A stretch of 10,028 nucleotides of DNA from Clostridiales bacterium UBA4821 (GTDB taxonomy: Bacteria; Bacillota; Clostridia; Acetivibrionales; UBA4821), in the NCBI GenBank assembly GCA_002402315.1, contig DHFP01000020.1, forward strand, positions 1 to 10,028. The letters run 5' to 3'. The position numbers and the translations under genes were made by a program. The first letter of the stretch is position 1; each line of letters starts with the position of its first letter. Shown here piece after piece: positions 1 through 7,576 of the stretch. Under the pieces are notes generated by a model. The model saw only the letters and a list, made by a program, of their open reading frames with translations. It ran no database searches and was not told the origin of the DNA.

Positions 1-61
1 AAATAAGCGTTCTACAAAAAAAATTTATAAACCTTCATGATTTTGCCGTTGGTTATGTATA

Positions 62-97
62 TATAATAGTGAAGACTCCCACTTTTTATGGTATAAT
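62..97 (+). promoter_or_regulatory. Candidate promoter(s) for the helicase-nuclease-recJ operon
   Basis: There are two perfect TATAAT hexamers, at 62-67 and 92-97. The second is preceded by TG at 89-90, giving an extended -10 (TGGTATAAT), which can work without a strong -35; I see no good TTGACA match 16-18 nt upstream of either. Start sites would fall near 74 and 104, leaving leaders of about 100 or 70 nt before the ATG at 172. No other same-strand promoter is obvious before 7576, so this is the likely promoter of the four-gene operon. No clostridial LexA-type GAAC-N4-GTTC box was found here, so SOS control is not supported. Confidence 0.5.
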
Positions 98-119
98 TTC
101 CTTTAGAAATATTTATACC
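90..119 (+). repeat. Imperfect inverted repeat over the -10 box
   Basis: The left arm at 90-100 starts GGTATAA and ends TTTC. The right arm at 106-119 starts GAAA and ends TTATACC. The arms pair over 7 plus 4 bases, with a 3-nt bulge in the right arm and a 5-nt loop. The repeat covers the TATAAT at 92-97, so it could be a repressor operator. If transcription starts upstream, near 74, it could instead be an RNA hairpin. Its right arm shares bases 115-119 with the next inverted repeat, so the two hairpins cannot form together. Confidence 0.5.
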
Positions 120-154
120 AATTTGCTATCCATGCTTTAGACGCAAATTGGTAT
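115..154 (+). repeat. Perfect 12-bp inverted repeat in the leader
   Basis: ATACCAATTTGC at 115-126 is perfectly repeated in inverse at 143-154 (GCAAATTGGTAT), with a 16-nt loop. In RNA it would be a strong stem ending 5 nt before the GGAG Shine-Dalgarno at 160-163. No U-run follows, so it is not an intrinsic terminator. In the loop, TCCATG at 129-134 is complementary to CATGGA at 157-162, which includes part of the Shine-Dalgarno. That offers an alternative pairing that would hide the ribosome binding site. A DNA operator is the other reading. Confidence 0.6.
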
Positions 155-159
155 TACAT

Positions 160-163
160 GGAG
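160..163 (+). promoter_or_regulatory. Ribosome binding site fixing the first gene's start
   Basis: GGAG lies 8 nt before the ATG at 172. This supports ATG 172 over the in-frame TTG at 148, which lies inside the stem of the inverted repeat and has no Shine-Dalgarno sequence ahead of it. Confidence 0.75.
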
Positions 164-171
164 ATTATACT

Positions 172-2241
172 ATGACCGTAAGTAATATACAGACTAAAGA
201 TATAGTAATGATAAAAGGCCCTACAGGGGCTGGAAAGACACGGGGACTTCAAGCAAGATACCAATTCCTTTTAGGCACCGGTGTCAGGGCTGACCTCATA
301 CTGGTGCTTGTAAGAAACAGGAGACAGTCCATATTTTGGAGGGATACAGTAAAGCCTAAAATATCCTCTAATATGAGGATTCAATCCTATTTTGGCTTTG
401 TTCAGGGAGAAATAAAAAAATACTGGACTGCCATAAAATCTAAGATTGATGGTTTTAAGCATGATATGATTGAGCCTGTGTTTTTGACGACAGAGGCTTC
501 CCAGTTTTTACTTACCAAACTTGTAGAAAATTTTAGACATCAAGGAAAATTGATGGATATAACTGCAAATTCCCAGAGGATTGTTATTGAAGCTTTGAGT
601 AACCTTTCTAGAGCTATAGCTGCAAACATACACTACAAGGATATAGGAGTGCGTTTGCTTAGTTCTAGTTTAACCGGGAATGGTATTAAGGAAAGGTTGT
701 TTGCAGACTTTCAGGATTTGTTGATTAGATATATCAAGGATTGTAAAGATAATGGATTTATAGATTACTCTCTTGCAATTTATATTTACAATAACTATTT
801 ACTTAATGATGGATTCTACAGAGAGAGGCTGAAAAAAGAAACAGCCCATTTAATTGTTGATGGACTGGAAGAGGCTGTTTCTTGTGAAGTTGACCTCATA
901 AACATAATTTCTGATTTTACTGAGACCTGCACATTGTCGTTTTCAACTGATGGTACCTTTTCAAGAAAGCAAGGAGCCTGCCCGGAGTATGCAGAGAAAA
1001 TTATAATGCCGAAGGTAACCAAGATGATTGAATTAAAAGAATGCTTTACCTGTGGTAAAGACCTATATATGTTTTCTGATGTCCTTTATTCAAAGTTCTG
1101 CAATCCTAACTCAGTGCCCTGGTCTCAGGTCTCAGCACTCAGCACTCAGGATTCAGAACTCCACTTCGGAGATTTGCCAATTTTTAGCATACAGGCTGAG
1201 ATTAGAAGCGAAATGATTATGAAGGTTTGTGAAGAAATTCAGGTACTAATAGATGAGGGGTTAGAGCCCAAGGATATCGTGGTTATTTGTCCTATAGCCG
1301 ATAGCGTATTGGAGTACTGTTTGAAAAGCTTTTTTAAGAAAAGAAGTATAGGCGTTGTTAATATTTCAAGGACAAGCAGGTATATTGATGAGAGCTTCAT
1401 AAGAGCTTTGATAACACTTGCCTGCCTGTGCCATCCCCAATGGGATATGAACCCGCCCGAACATGATATTGCAAACCTATTGGGGATGGTTCTTGGATTA
1501 GATCCGGTAAGAAGCAGCTTAATTGCAAGGGAAGTTGTTAATCTGAAACCTTTTACCCTACCTGCTATTGATAATTTGGAATTCAGGGAACGGGTTGGAT
1601 TCATGAATTCAGATAAGTATCAGGTTTTAAAAAACTGGATTGAAAAATACAGAGAGGGAGACCCTCTTCCTATAAATAACTTCTTTCAGAGTGCATTCAT
1701 AACAATTCTATTAAATTTACCAAGGGTAGAGTCGCATATTAATGCGTGCAGATTATTGATAGAGTCAGCTGCAAACTTTTTGAAGACCATAGGAATTTCG
1801 ACTAGTCAAGACCCTGGAAAGAATTTTATTGAAATGGTAAAGCAAGGTGTAAAGCCGGCCGAAACCATACAGGACTTGGAACAGAAAATTTATTCGGACC
1901 ATTTGATAATATCTACTCCCCAGTCTTATCTAGCCTCGTCTATGAACAGGAAGGTACAGATATGGGTAGATACATCTTCTCCTCTATGGTATAGAAGTGA
2001 TGTTGAGGAACTGACTAATCCCCATGTTTTTTCTCCGGACTGGAAAGAAGGGGATGTCTGGACAGAGGAACTGGATGAGCGGTTTAAAATGCTCAAGTGC
2101 AGTGTGTTGGTTAAACAGTTGATGAGGAGATGTACAGAGAGGGTTATATTGGCTGAAAGTCAATATAACCAGGATGGGTACGAGAATGACGGCATACTGG
2201 CCGATATTATGGGAGAGATAGCCTATGAAACTACGACCTGA
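172..2241 (+). CDS. UvrD-fold helicase-like protein with degenerate motor, AddB-like partner
   Basis: This 689-residue protein begins with a clear Walker A, GPTGAGKT (residues 16-23). The order of later segments resembles a UvrD/AddA-type superfamily 1 helicase, but the key motifs are eroded. NGFIDYSLAI (194-203) sits where helicases have a 'LLDFDDII' element. LIVDGLEEA (227-235) replaces the DExxQD Walker B. FSTDGTFSR (257-265) replaces the 'GDxxQSI' motif III. STPQSYLASS (581-590) and LMRRCTERVIL (650-660) stand in for motifs V and VI without the usual GLEF and TRA signatures. A nucleotide-binding but non-translocating partner subunit is the best inference, comparable to AddB, which keeps Walker A while its other motifs are vestigial. 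No nuclease domain is seen; the gene two places downstream supplies one. Its last 17 nt overlap the next gene. A short heptamer repeat lies inside it (1108-1156). Confidence 0.7.
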   Translation: MTVSNIQTKDIVMIKGPTGAGKTRGLQARYQFLLGTGVRADLILVLVRNRRQSIFWRDTVKPKISSNMRIQSYFGFVQGEIKKYWTAIKSKIDGFKHDMIEPVFLTTEASQFLLTKLVENFRHQGKLMDITANSQRIVIEALSNLSRAIAANIHYKDIGVRLLSSSLTGNGIKERLFADFQDLLIRYIKDCKDNGFIDYSLAIYIYNNYLLNDGFYRERLKKETAHLIVDGLEEAVSCEVDLINIISDFTETCTLSFSTDGTFSRKQGACPEYAEKIIMPKVTKMIELKECFTCGKDLYMFSDVLYSKFCNPNSVPWSQVSALSTQDSELHFGDLPIFSIQAEIRSEMIMKVCEEIQVLIDEGLEPKDIVVICPIADSVLEYCLKSFFKKRSIGVVNISRTSRYIDESFIRALITLACLCHPQWDMNPPEHDIANLLGMVLGLDPVRSSLIAREVVNLKPFTLPAIDNLEFRERVGFMNSDKYQVLKNWIEKYREGDPLPINNFFQSAFITILLNLPRVESHINACRLLIESAANFLKTIGISTSQDPGKNFIEMVKQGVKPAETIQDLEQKIYSDHLIISTPQSYLASSMNRKVQIWVDTSSPLWYRSDVEELTNPHVFSPDWKEGDVWTEELDERFKMLKCSVLVKQLMRRCTERVILAESQYNQDGYENDGILADIMGEIAYETTT
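1108..1156 (+). repeat. Tandem heptamer array inside the helicase-like gene
   Basis: Seven consecutive 7-nt units share the consensus NNCTCAG. Units at 1122-1128 and 1129-1135 are both GTCTCAG, and units at 1136-1142 and 1143-1149 are both CACTCAG. The units at 1108-1114 (AACTCAG) and 1150-1156 (GATTCAG) are close variants, and the unit at 1115-1121 is degenerate. The array is read through without a stop and encodes roughly residues 313-328, which include VSALSTQDSE. This looks like a low-complexity linker between the two halves of the protein, made by slippage or insertion of a short repeat. Confidence 0.75.
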
Positions 2242-4474
2242 TCAGGAAGAGGTCTGCAAATACAGGAAAGGGTATATGGCGGTGCCTGCAATACCAGGCG
2301 CCGGGAAGACCTTTACCCTCGCAGTTTTAGCTGCACAACTGATAAAAGAAGAGAGGCATAAACCGGGGAAAATTTTGATAGTGACCTATATGAATTCTGC
2401 AGTAAGCAATTTTAAGACACGTATCGGTACAATGCTGGAGAAGGAAGGTTTACCAAGGAATAAGGGATATGAAGTTATGACCCTTCATTCGCTTGCTATG
2501 AAGGTAATCAAGGAGAAGCCGGAGAGTGCCATGATTTCCAGTGAGTTTGATATACTTGATGACTTGTCAAAAGACAGATTACTGCACAGGCTGGTAACCG
2601 ACTGGATTTTGAGGAATGAAGACAGGTTCTATTCATTCATAGATTACCGTGAGGGTGAGTCAGCCTGGCAGCAAAATAGAAAGATAGGCACATGGCTTAA
2701 AAAGTTCACAAGGGTTGTCAGCGAGATGATACCCTATTTCAAGTGCAAGAATGCAGCTAGAGAAGAGCTTATGGCTCATACGGAGGGCAGCAAGGGCTCA
2801 CTTTTAAGGTGTGTTGCCGAGATATACTACAACTACGAAACGGAATTGAGAAGAAAGGGGCTGCTCGATTTTGACGATATCATATGCAATGCAATAACAG
2901 CTTTAAAGGACGATGAGGGACTACGGCGAAAAATCCAGGACAGGTATACCTATGTTTTTGAGGATGAGGCACAGGACTCAAGTGACCTGCAGGAGGAAAT
3001 GCTGTTTATCATATCCGGGAGCAATAGAAACCTTGTAAGAGTAGGAGACAGCAATCAAAGCATAATGTCGTCCTTTACCGTTTCCGATTCGAGACTGTTT
3101 AAATGTTTTTGCACCAGGGAAGATGTATCAAAGAAAAAGATTGAATGCTCAAGCAGGAGTTCAAAAGACATAATAAATATGGCCAACTTCCTTGTAGAGT
3201 GGTCACAGGAGCTGCATCCGACACTGGAATGCAGGGAGAGCCTTGAGAATCAAATAATAAAAGAAGTAGCCGGAGATGATCCCTTTCCCAATCCACAGAT
3301 AGATGGATACATGGTTGGGTCAAGGGTATACGATACCAAAGAGGAGGAAGTAAGGGAAATTGCCAAAAGAGCTGTTAGATATGCAAATCAGAATAAAAAT
3401 AAGACAATAGCAATACTAGCACCAAACAACTATATTCTTGAAGACTTTAAAAATGAGATGGAATTACTAAGTGCAAAGTATAAAGAAGTAACCAGCTTTC
3501 CGGCTGAAAGAGCACAGGCCTCGTTAGTTATAGGCAAAATATTGGACTTCATTGCATCCCCTTATGATAATGTTTTATTCTGCGATGTAATGAAATCCTG
3601 CTTCATACCTGAGCTTGCAGAGGATTCTAAGTTTCCGGCACTTAAGGAATTTTTCAAGACCTGCTATATAGAGGAACTGTTCTATCCTATTTCAGGGGAA
3701 GCAGATTGCAGGAAATTACCCAAAGAGGTTTCTGAGGAAATAGACCGGCATGAGCTTTCACGGCACTTGAAAACGCTGAAACTCATTCTTGAGGCCAAAG
3801 AGGTTGAGCTTGGAGCCCTAGTAGTATTTATTGCTGATATCCTGGATTTTGATGAAGAAAAAATGGCAATTGCACAAAAGATTTCGTCAAATATACGGTA
3901 CATGACCTTGTTGAATCCGGAATGGGGAGTCAGGGAGATTGCCGATGAACTGAAAAGCATCAAGAATACCCTAAACTATTTTGCCAATATAATATACGAC
4001 CGGAAGGGCTTTGAATCTATTCCGGGCGAAATTAATTTAATGACTTACCACAAGAGTAAAGGCCTTGAATTCGATACAGTTTACCTGACTTGTATTACTT
4101 CATCCGACTTTCCTGCAACACTGAACGATAAGTTTTTGAGCGATTACTGGTGCTTGAGGCCTTACTACAGGAATCCCGTATCAGTTATGAAGGTTGAGGT
4201 GGACAAATTGAAAGGCGGACAGGATATAGGCGACCCCGGCAAAAAAGCCAAGATGGAGGTCATAGGTGAAAGGCTTAGGCTTTTATACGTGGGGATTACC
4301 AGGGCCAAGGAAAACCTGCTTATGACTTCACACAAGGAATTCTTCAACAGGGATATAGGTAAGGGTATGAAGACCTCGCCTGCTCTTTACCTGGAAGAAA
4401 TAGCGAAATATGTGGAGACTGAGAAACACAGACAGCAAGAAAGAACATCCCTTTTAGCTGCCTTAAAAGAATAG
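2225..4474 (+). CDS. UvrD/AddA-like superfamily 1 DNA helicase
   Basis: This 749-residue protein has a full set of SF1A helicase motifs: a Q motif (RPDQ, 4-7), Walker A GAGKT (25-29), motif Ia (TYMNSAVSNF, 54-63), LLDFDDII (213-220), Walker B DEAQD (247-251), motif III VGDSNQSI (273-280), motif IV arginine R311, motif V TYHKSKGLEFD (607-617) and motif VI RLLYVGITRAK (685-695). It should be an active ATP-dependent translocase with 3'-5' polarity, as is general for this family. Unlike AddA or RecB it ends about 55 residues after motif VI and has no fused nuclease domain; the next gene encodes one separately. The ATG at 2225 has GGGAG at 2211-2215 (9-nt spacing) and lies 17 nt inside the upstream gene, suggesting translational coupling. 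PcrA/UvrD proper is less likely because of the divergent middle region and this context. Confidence 0.9.
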   Translation: MKLRPDQEEVCKYRKGYMAVPAIPGAGKTFTLAVLAAQLIKEERHKPGKILIVTYMNSAVSNFKTRIGTMLEKEGLPRNKGYEVMTLHSLAMKVIKEKPESAMISSEFDILDDLSKDRLLHRLVTDWILRNEDRFYSFIDYREGESAWQQNRKIGTWLKKFTRVVSEMIPYFKCKNAAREELMAHTEGSKGSLLRCVAEIYYNYETELRRKGLLDFDDIICNAITALKDDEGLRRKIQDRYTYVFEDEAQDSSDLQEEMLFIISGSNRNLVRVGDSNQSIMSSFTVSDSRLFKCFCTREDVSKKKIECSSRSSKDIINMANFLVEWSQELHPTLECRESLENQIIKEVAGDDPFPNPQIDGYMVGSRVYDTKEEEVREIAKRAVRYANQNKNKTIAILAPNNYILEDFKNEMELLSAKYKEVTSFPAERAQASLVIGKILDFIASPYDNVLFCDVMKSCFIPELAEDSKFPALKEFFKTCYIEELFYPISGEADCRKLPKEVSEEIDRHELSRHLKTLKLILEAKEVELGALVVFIADILDFDEEKMAIAQKISSNIRYMTLLNPEWGVREIADELKSIKNTLNYFANIIYDRKGFESIPGEINLMTYHKSKGLEFDTVYLTCITSSDFPATLNDKFLSDYWCLRPYYRNPVSVMKVEVDKLKGGQDIGDPGKKAKMEVIGERLRLLYVGITRAKENLLMTSHKEFFNRDIGKGMKTSPALYLEEIAKYVETEKHRQQERTSLLAALKE

Positions 4475-4490
4475 GAAGGTAGGAACAAAA

Positions 4491-5297
4491 ATGCAAAACA
4501 AGCTTGAAAAAATGTATTTCAGCCAAAATTCATTAAAAATCTTCAGCCAATGCAAAATGAAATTCAGAAAGAGATACCTGGACGGCCTGTTTTGGAGCAA
4601 TTGGGGACTTGACTCCGATGAAACAGCCAGAACAGAAAAAGGCAGGCTGTTTCATTTGCTTGCCTATAGATATTTCTTGGATTTAGATTCAAAGGCAGAT
4701 AGGGTTAATCCGGAGTTTCAAGAACTAGCCGGTTGGATGGAGAGCCTGAAGAAATTTATCAAATTAAGTGATGGCTGTTCCTATTACCCTGAGTTTGAGT
4801 TGAGGATAAATCTCGGTGAATTAAGACTGCAGGCCAAGTTTGATTTAATTGTAATTGAGAATAACGGCAGGGCAACAATATTTGACTGGAAGGTACAGGA
4901 TAAGCCCTTGAACAGAAAGCTCTTACAAACTTCTTACCAAACTATTGTATACCGGTATTTGCTGGCCGGAGCAGGAGAAACAATAAAGGGGACTAAGATA
5001 GCGCCGGAGAATATCAGTATGGTATACTGGCAGCCGTCCTATCCGTCAGATCCGGTGAAAATGGATTATTCAACAGCACTTTTTGGAGAAGATGAGATGC
5101 TTCTCAGGAAAGAGATTGGCAGGATACTGGACTGCGATTTCAATTCTCCTCATATAAAAACATCAGACCGGAAGGTGTGTAGATATTGTGAGTTTTGCAG
5201 CATATGTAATGACTTTCAGCCGGATATGAATTCGATTTCAACTGATGAACCGGATTTTGACTTGGATTGGGATAGTACACTCGAAATAGAGTTTTAG
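4491..5297 (+). CDS. PD-(D/E)XK nuclease with Fe-S cysteine motif (AddB-C/Cas4-like)
   Basis: This 268-residue protein looks like a free-standing RecB-type nuclease. Candidate active-site residues are H55 (GRLFHLLAYRY), D118 (AKFDLIVI), D132 and K134 (IFDWKVQ, the D-x-K core), and Q150/Y154 (the Q-x3-Y helix). C21 in FSQCKMKFRKRYL, together with C230, C233 and C239, gives the one-plus-three cysteine layout with C-x2-C-x5-C spacing known from the 4Fe-4S nuclease domains of AddB, Cas4 and Dna2; C236 is an extra cysteine between them. The C-terminus (252-268) is strongly acidic with aromatic residues and ends in EIEF. The ATG at 4491 follows AGGA at 4481-4484, and the gap to the helicase gene is 16 nt. 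It probably cuts DNA unwound by the helicase pair. No cas1 or cas2 is nearby, so a CRISPR Cas4 role is not supported. Confidence 0.85.
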   Translation: MQNKLEKMYFSQNSLKIFSQCKMKFRKRYLDGLFWSNWGLDSDETARTEKGRLFHLLAYRYFLDLDSKADRVNPEFQELAGWMESLKKFIKLSDGCSYYPEFELRINLGELRLQAKFDLIVIENNGRATIFDWKVQDKPLNRKLLQTSYQTIVYRYLLAGAGETIKGTKIAPENISMVYWQPSYPSDPVKMDYSTALFGEDEMLLRKEIGRILDCDFNSPHIKTSDRKVCRYCEFCSICNDFQPDMNSISTDEPDFDLDWDSTLEIEF

Positions 5298-5299
5298 GA

Positions 5300-7576
5300 A
5301 TGAATATAAAAATGCCGCAACTGAAATTAAATCTACTTCAAAAAAAGAATAATATTCCACAGGAAATTATAGCTGCAGCAGGTAGAGATTTGATTGCAGC
5401 CAGAATCCTTTATGGCAGGGGCTATGATACTGTCCGGAAGATTAGAGACTTTTTTCTGGCTGATTATACTCCGGTTCAGACGGAAGATATACCTGATGTA
5501 GATAAAGCTGTACAAAGGATCAGGCTTGCTGTTGAGAAGAGAGAACAAATCTGTGTATACGGGGATTATGATGTAGATGGTGTAACCTCCACGGTTATAC
5601 TTATGGAATGCCTTCGAGAGCTGAAAGCTGATGCCATATACCATGTTCCCGACAGGTTTTCCGAGGGATACGGAATGAATAAAGAGGTCATTCAGTCCCT
5701 TAAGTCTCAAGATGTTAAGCTGGTAGTTACTTGTGACTGCGGCATATCCAATGTAGAAGAGATAGGACTTGCAAATCAATTGGGAATGGACGTCATAGTC
5801 ACTGACCATCATACACCTCCGGAGATGTGTCCAGATGCTTACTGCATAATTAATCCCAAACTGTGGGGCATCAGTCACAAAGCTCATGATGTTTCAGGGG
5901 CGGTAGTAGCTTTTTACCTGGCGAGGGCATTGCTGGAAAGCTATGGCCGAATGGAGAAAGCAGAGCAGTTCTTGGATTTGCTGGCTCTTTCAATTGTCGC
6001 AGACGTTGTTCCGCTGACAAGTGAGAACAGGTGCCTATTTAAAAAAGGGCTGGAGCAGATAACCGGTACTCAGAGAGCAGGACTGAAGGGCCTTATTGAC
6101 ATTGGCAATAAGGCAGGAGTAATTATCAATGAGGATTTCTTGGGTTTCCAGATTGCGCCGAGGATAAATGCTGCCGGAAGGCTGGATACAGCGCGAAAAG
6201 CTGTGGAACTTCTAATGACTGAGGATAAATATGAAGCTGAGCAGCTTTCATTGGAATTAAATACTTTAAATATATCAAGGAAAGAGATTGAGGCTGGAAT
6301 TGTAAGAAAGGCTGAAGAGGTAATTTTGTCCAATCTGCTGAATAAAAGTATTTTAATCGCTTATGATGAGAACTGGCATCATGGGGTAATTGGGATAGCA
6401 GCAGGAAGGATAAGTGAGAAGTATAATAAGACTGCCATTCTGCTTACCCTGAAGGAGGACGGAAAGACAGTAGTCGGGTCGGCAAGGGCTCCGGAAGGGA
6501 TTTCAATATATGATATTCTAAAAAAATGCGACCAATATTTAATAAAGTACGGAGGGCATTCTGCAGCAGCAGGATTAAGTCTGAAGGTAAGTGATATTGA
6601 CAGATTTATTAAACAAGCCGAGAAGGAAGCCAGCCAGTATAAGATTGATGACATAAAGCTTATTAATATAGATTTGGAATTAGACCTCAAAAATATAGAT
6701 GAAGAACTTCTGAATAGTATAAAGAAGCTCTCTCCTTTTGGAGAAGGATTTCCTCAGCCGGTTTTTCTTACCAGAGCGGTCAATATAGTATCCAACCTGC
6801 CGATAAGGGATATAGGAAGAAGAATGACTATTGGTGACGGAACAAGCAGTATTTCGGCAGTTTATTGGAGTGACGCCGGCTTTGATGCTGTTTGTAACAA
6901 AATTGATATTGTGCACTCTTTGCAGGAGTCAACCTTTAGGGGCAGCCGGGAAATTAAACTGAGCATCCGGCATATAATGCAGCCGGATGTGTCAGAGAAC
7001 CGCCCCCTGCCACAGATGAAAATAATTGATTTAAGGCAGACTCAGGAGTATATATACCAACCTGGGGATGTTATATTCTATGAAGGTATTGGTAAACCTT
7101 TAGAGGTCAAGACTTTTAATAGATATGAGATAATTGGATCTAAAAGAGTAGTTCTCTATTCAATACCTCCTGATTTAAAAGTTTTAAAAGAAATACTGAC
7201 AAGGTCAATGCCTAAGGAGCTGGTATTAATATTTAAGGATGAAAGCGAGCAGGGAAGTTTTCTGATTGATAAAGCTATGGGAATAATTAAACATATAGTA
7301 AACCGCAAGCATGGAAGAACTAGTTATGCAGAACTTGCCAGTATACTTGGCATAACGTTGGAAATGACAGACCTGTTATTAAAGACCCTTCATTTTTCCG
7401 GAATAATCAGTTTTGAGGAGTTCTATGATGAATTAATAATAACAAGGGGTACTGGAAAAAGTTTACCTGATGCTGAAAAATATAAGAAAGCATTAATCAG
7501 TCTCATAAATGAGATGAATTCATTCAGAAAATATATAAGATCAGCTGGTATAGAAAAAATCAAGAGTACACTTTAA
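5300..7576 (+). CDS. recJ: Single-stranded-DNA-specific exonuclease RecJ
   Basis: This 758-residue DHH-family nuclease degrades single-stranded DNA 5' to 3' with metal ions. Motifs in order: VYGDYDVDG (86-94, metal-binding aspartates), SEGYGMN (121-127), TCDCG with D146, VTDHH (167-171), GFQIAPRINAAGR (282-294), the DHHA1 signature HHGVIGIAAGR (360-370) and YGGHSAAAG (417-425). An OB-fold-like region follows (about 455-560). Then comes a long C-terminal extension with a possible winged-helix segment (about 665-715), as in long Firmicutes RecJ proteins; E. coli RecJ is only 577 residues. The nuclease stop is 2 nt upstream, so the genes are probably translated together. The ATG at 5312 (Met5) is an alternative start: AGGA at 5296-5299 touches the first ATG but lies 12 nt before the second. 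Many clostridia also have a recJ near apt/relA, so this may be a second, dedicated copy. Confidence 0.93.
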   Translation: MNIKMPQLKLNLLQKKNNIPQEIIAAAGRDLIAARILYGRGYDTVRKIRDFFLADYTPVQTEDIPDVDKAVQRIRLAVEKREQICVYGDYDVDGVTSTVILMECLRELKADAIYHVPDRFSEGYGMNKEVIQSLKSQDVKLVVTCDCGISNVEEIGLANQLGMDVIVTDHHTPPEMCPDAYCIINPKLWGISHKAHDVSGAVVAFYLARALLESYGRMEKAEQFLDLLALSIVADVVPLTSENRCLFKKGLEQITGTQRAGLKGLIDIGNKAGVIINEDFLGFQIAPRINAAGRLDTARKAVELLMTEDKYEAEQLSLELNTLNISRKEIEAGIVRKAEEVILSNLLNKSILIAYDENWHHGVIGIAAGRISEKYNKTAILLTLKEDGKTVVGSARAPEGISIYDILKKCDQYLIKYGGHSAAAGLSLKVSDIDRFIKQAEKEASQYKIDDIKLINIDLELDLKNIDEELLNSIKKLSPFGEGFPQPVFLTRAVNIVSNLPIRDIGRRMTIGDGTSSISAVYWSDAGFDAVCNKIDIVHSLQESTFRGSREIKLSIRHIMQPDVSENRPLPQMKIIDLRQTQEYIYQPGDVIFYEGIGKPLEVKTFNRYEIIGSKRVVLYSIPPDLKVLKEILTRSMPKELVLIFKDESEQGSFLIDKAMGIIKHIVNRKHGRTSYAELASILGITLEMTDLLLKTLHFSGIISFEEFYDELIITRGTGKSLPDAEKYKKALISLINEMNSFRKYIRSAGIEKIKSTL

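Noticed and set aside
148..171. TTG at 148 as the start of the first helicase-like gene, adding eight residues
   Set aside because: It lies inside the 12-bp inverted repeat and has no Shine-Dalgarno; the ATG at 172 has GGAG at good spacing.
1..171. LexA/SOS operator ahead of the repair operon
   Set aside because: No GAAC-N4-GTTC or close variant is present; SOS control would be speculation.
1108..1156. Heptamer array as a CRISPR or iteron origin
   Set aside because: Units are 7 nt with no spacers, lie within a coding frame, and no cas or replication gene is present.
4491..5297. Nuclease as a CRISPR Cas4
   Set aside because: No cas1, cas2 or repeat array nearby; helicase and recJ neighbours fit an AddB-type nuclease better.
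5333..5887. Long minus-strand open frame opposite recJ
   Set aside because: It is fully antisense to the conserved RecJ motifs, has no recognisable domain, and is a shadow frame.
172..7576. Naming the operon a confirmed anti-phage defence system
   Set aside because: No integrase, other defence gene or toxin-like component is visible; the domains fit ordinary recombination repair equally well.
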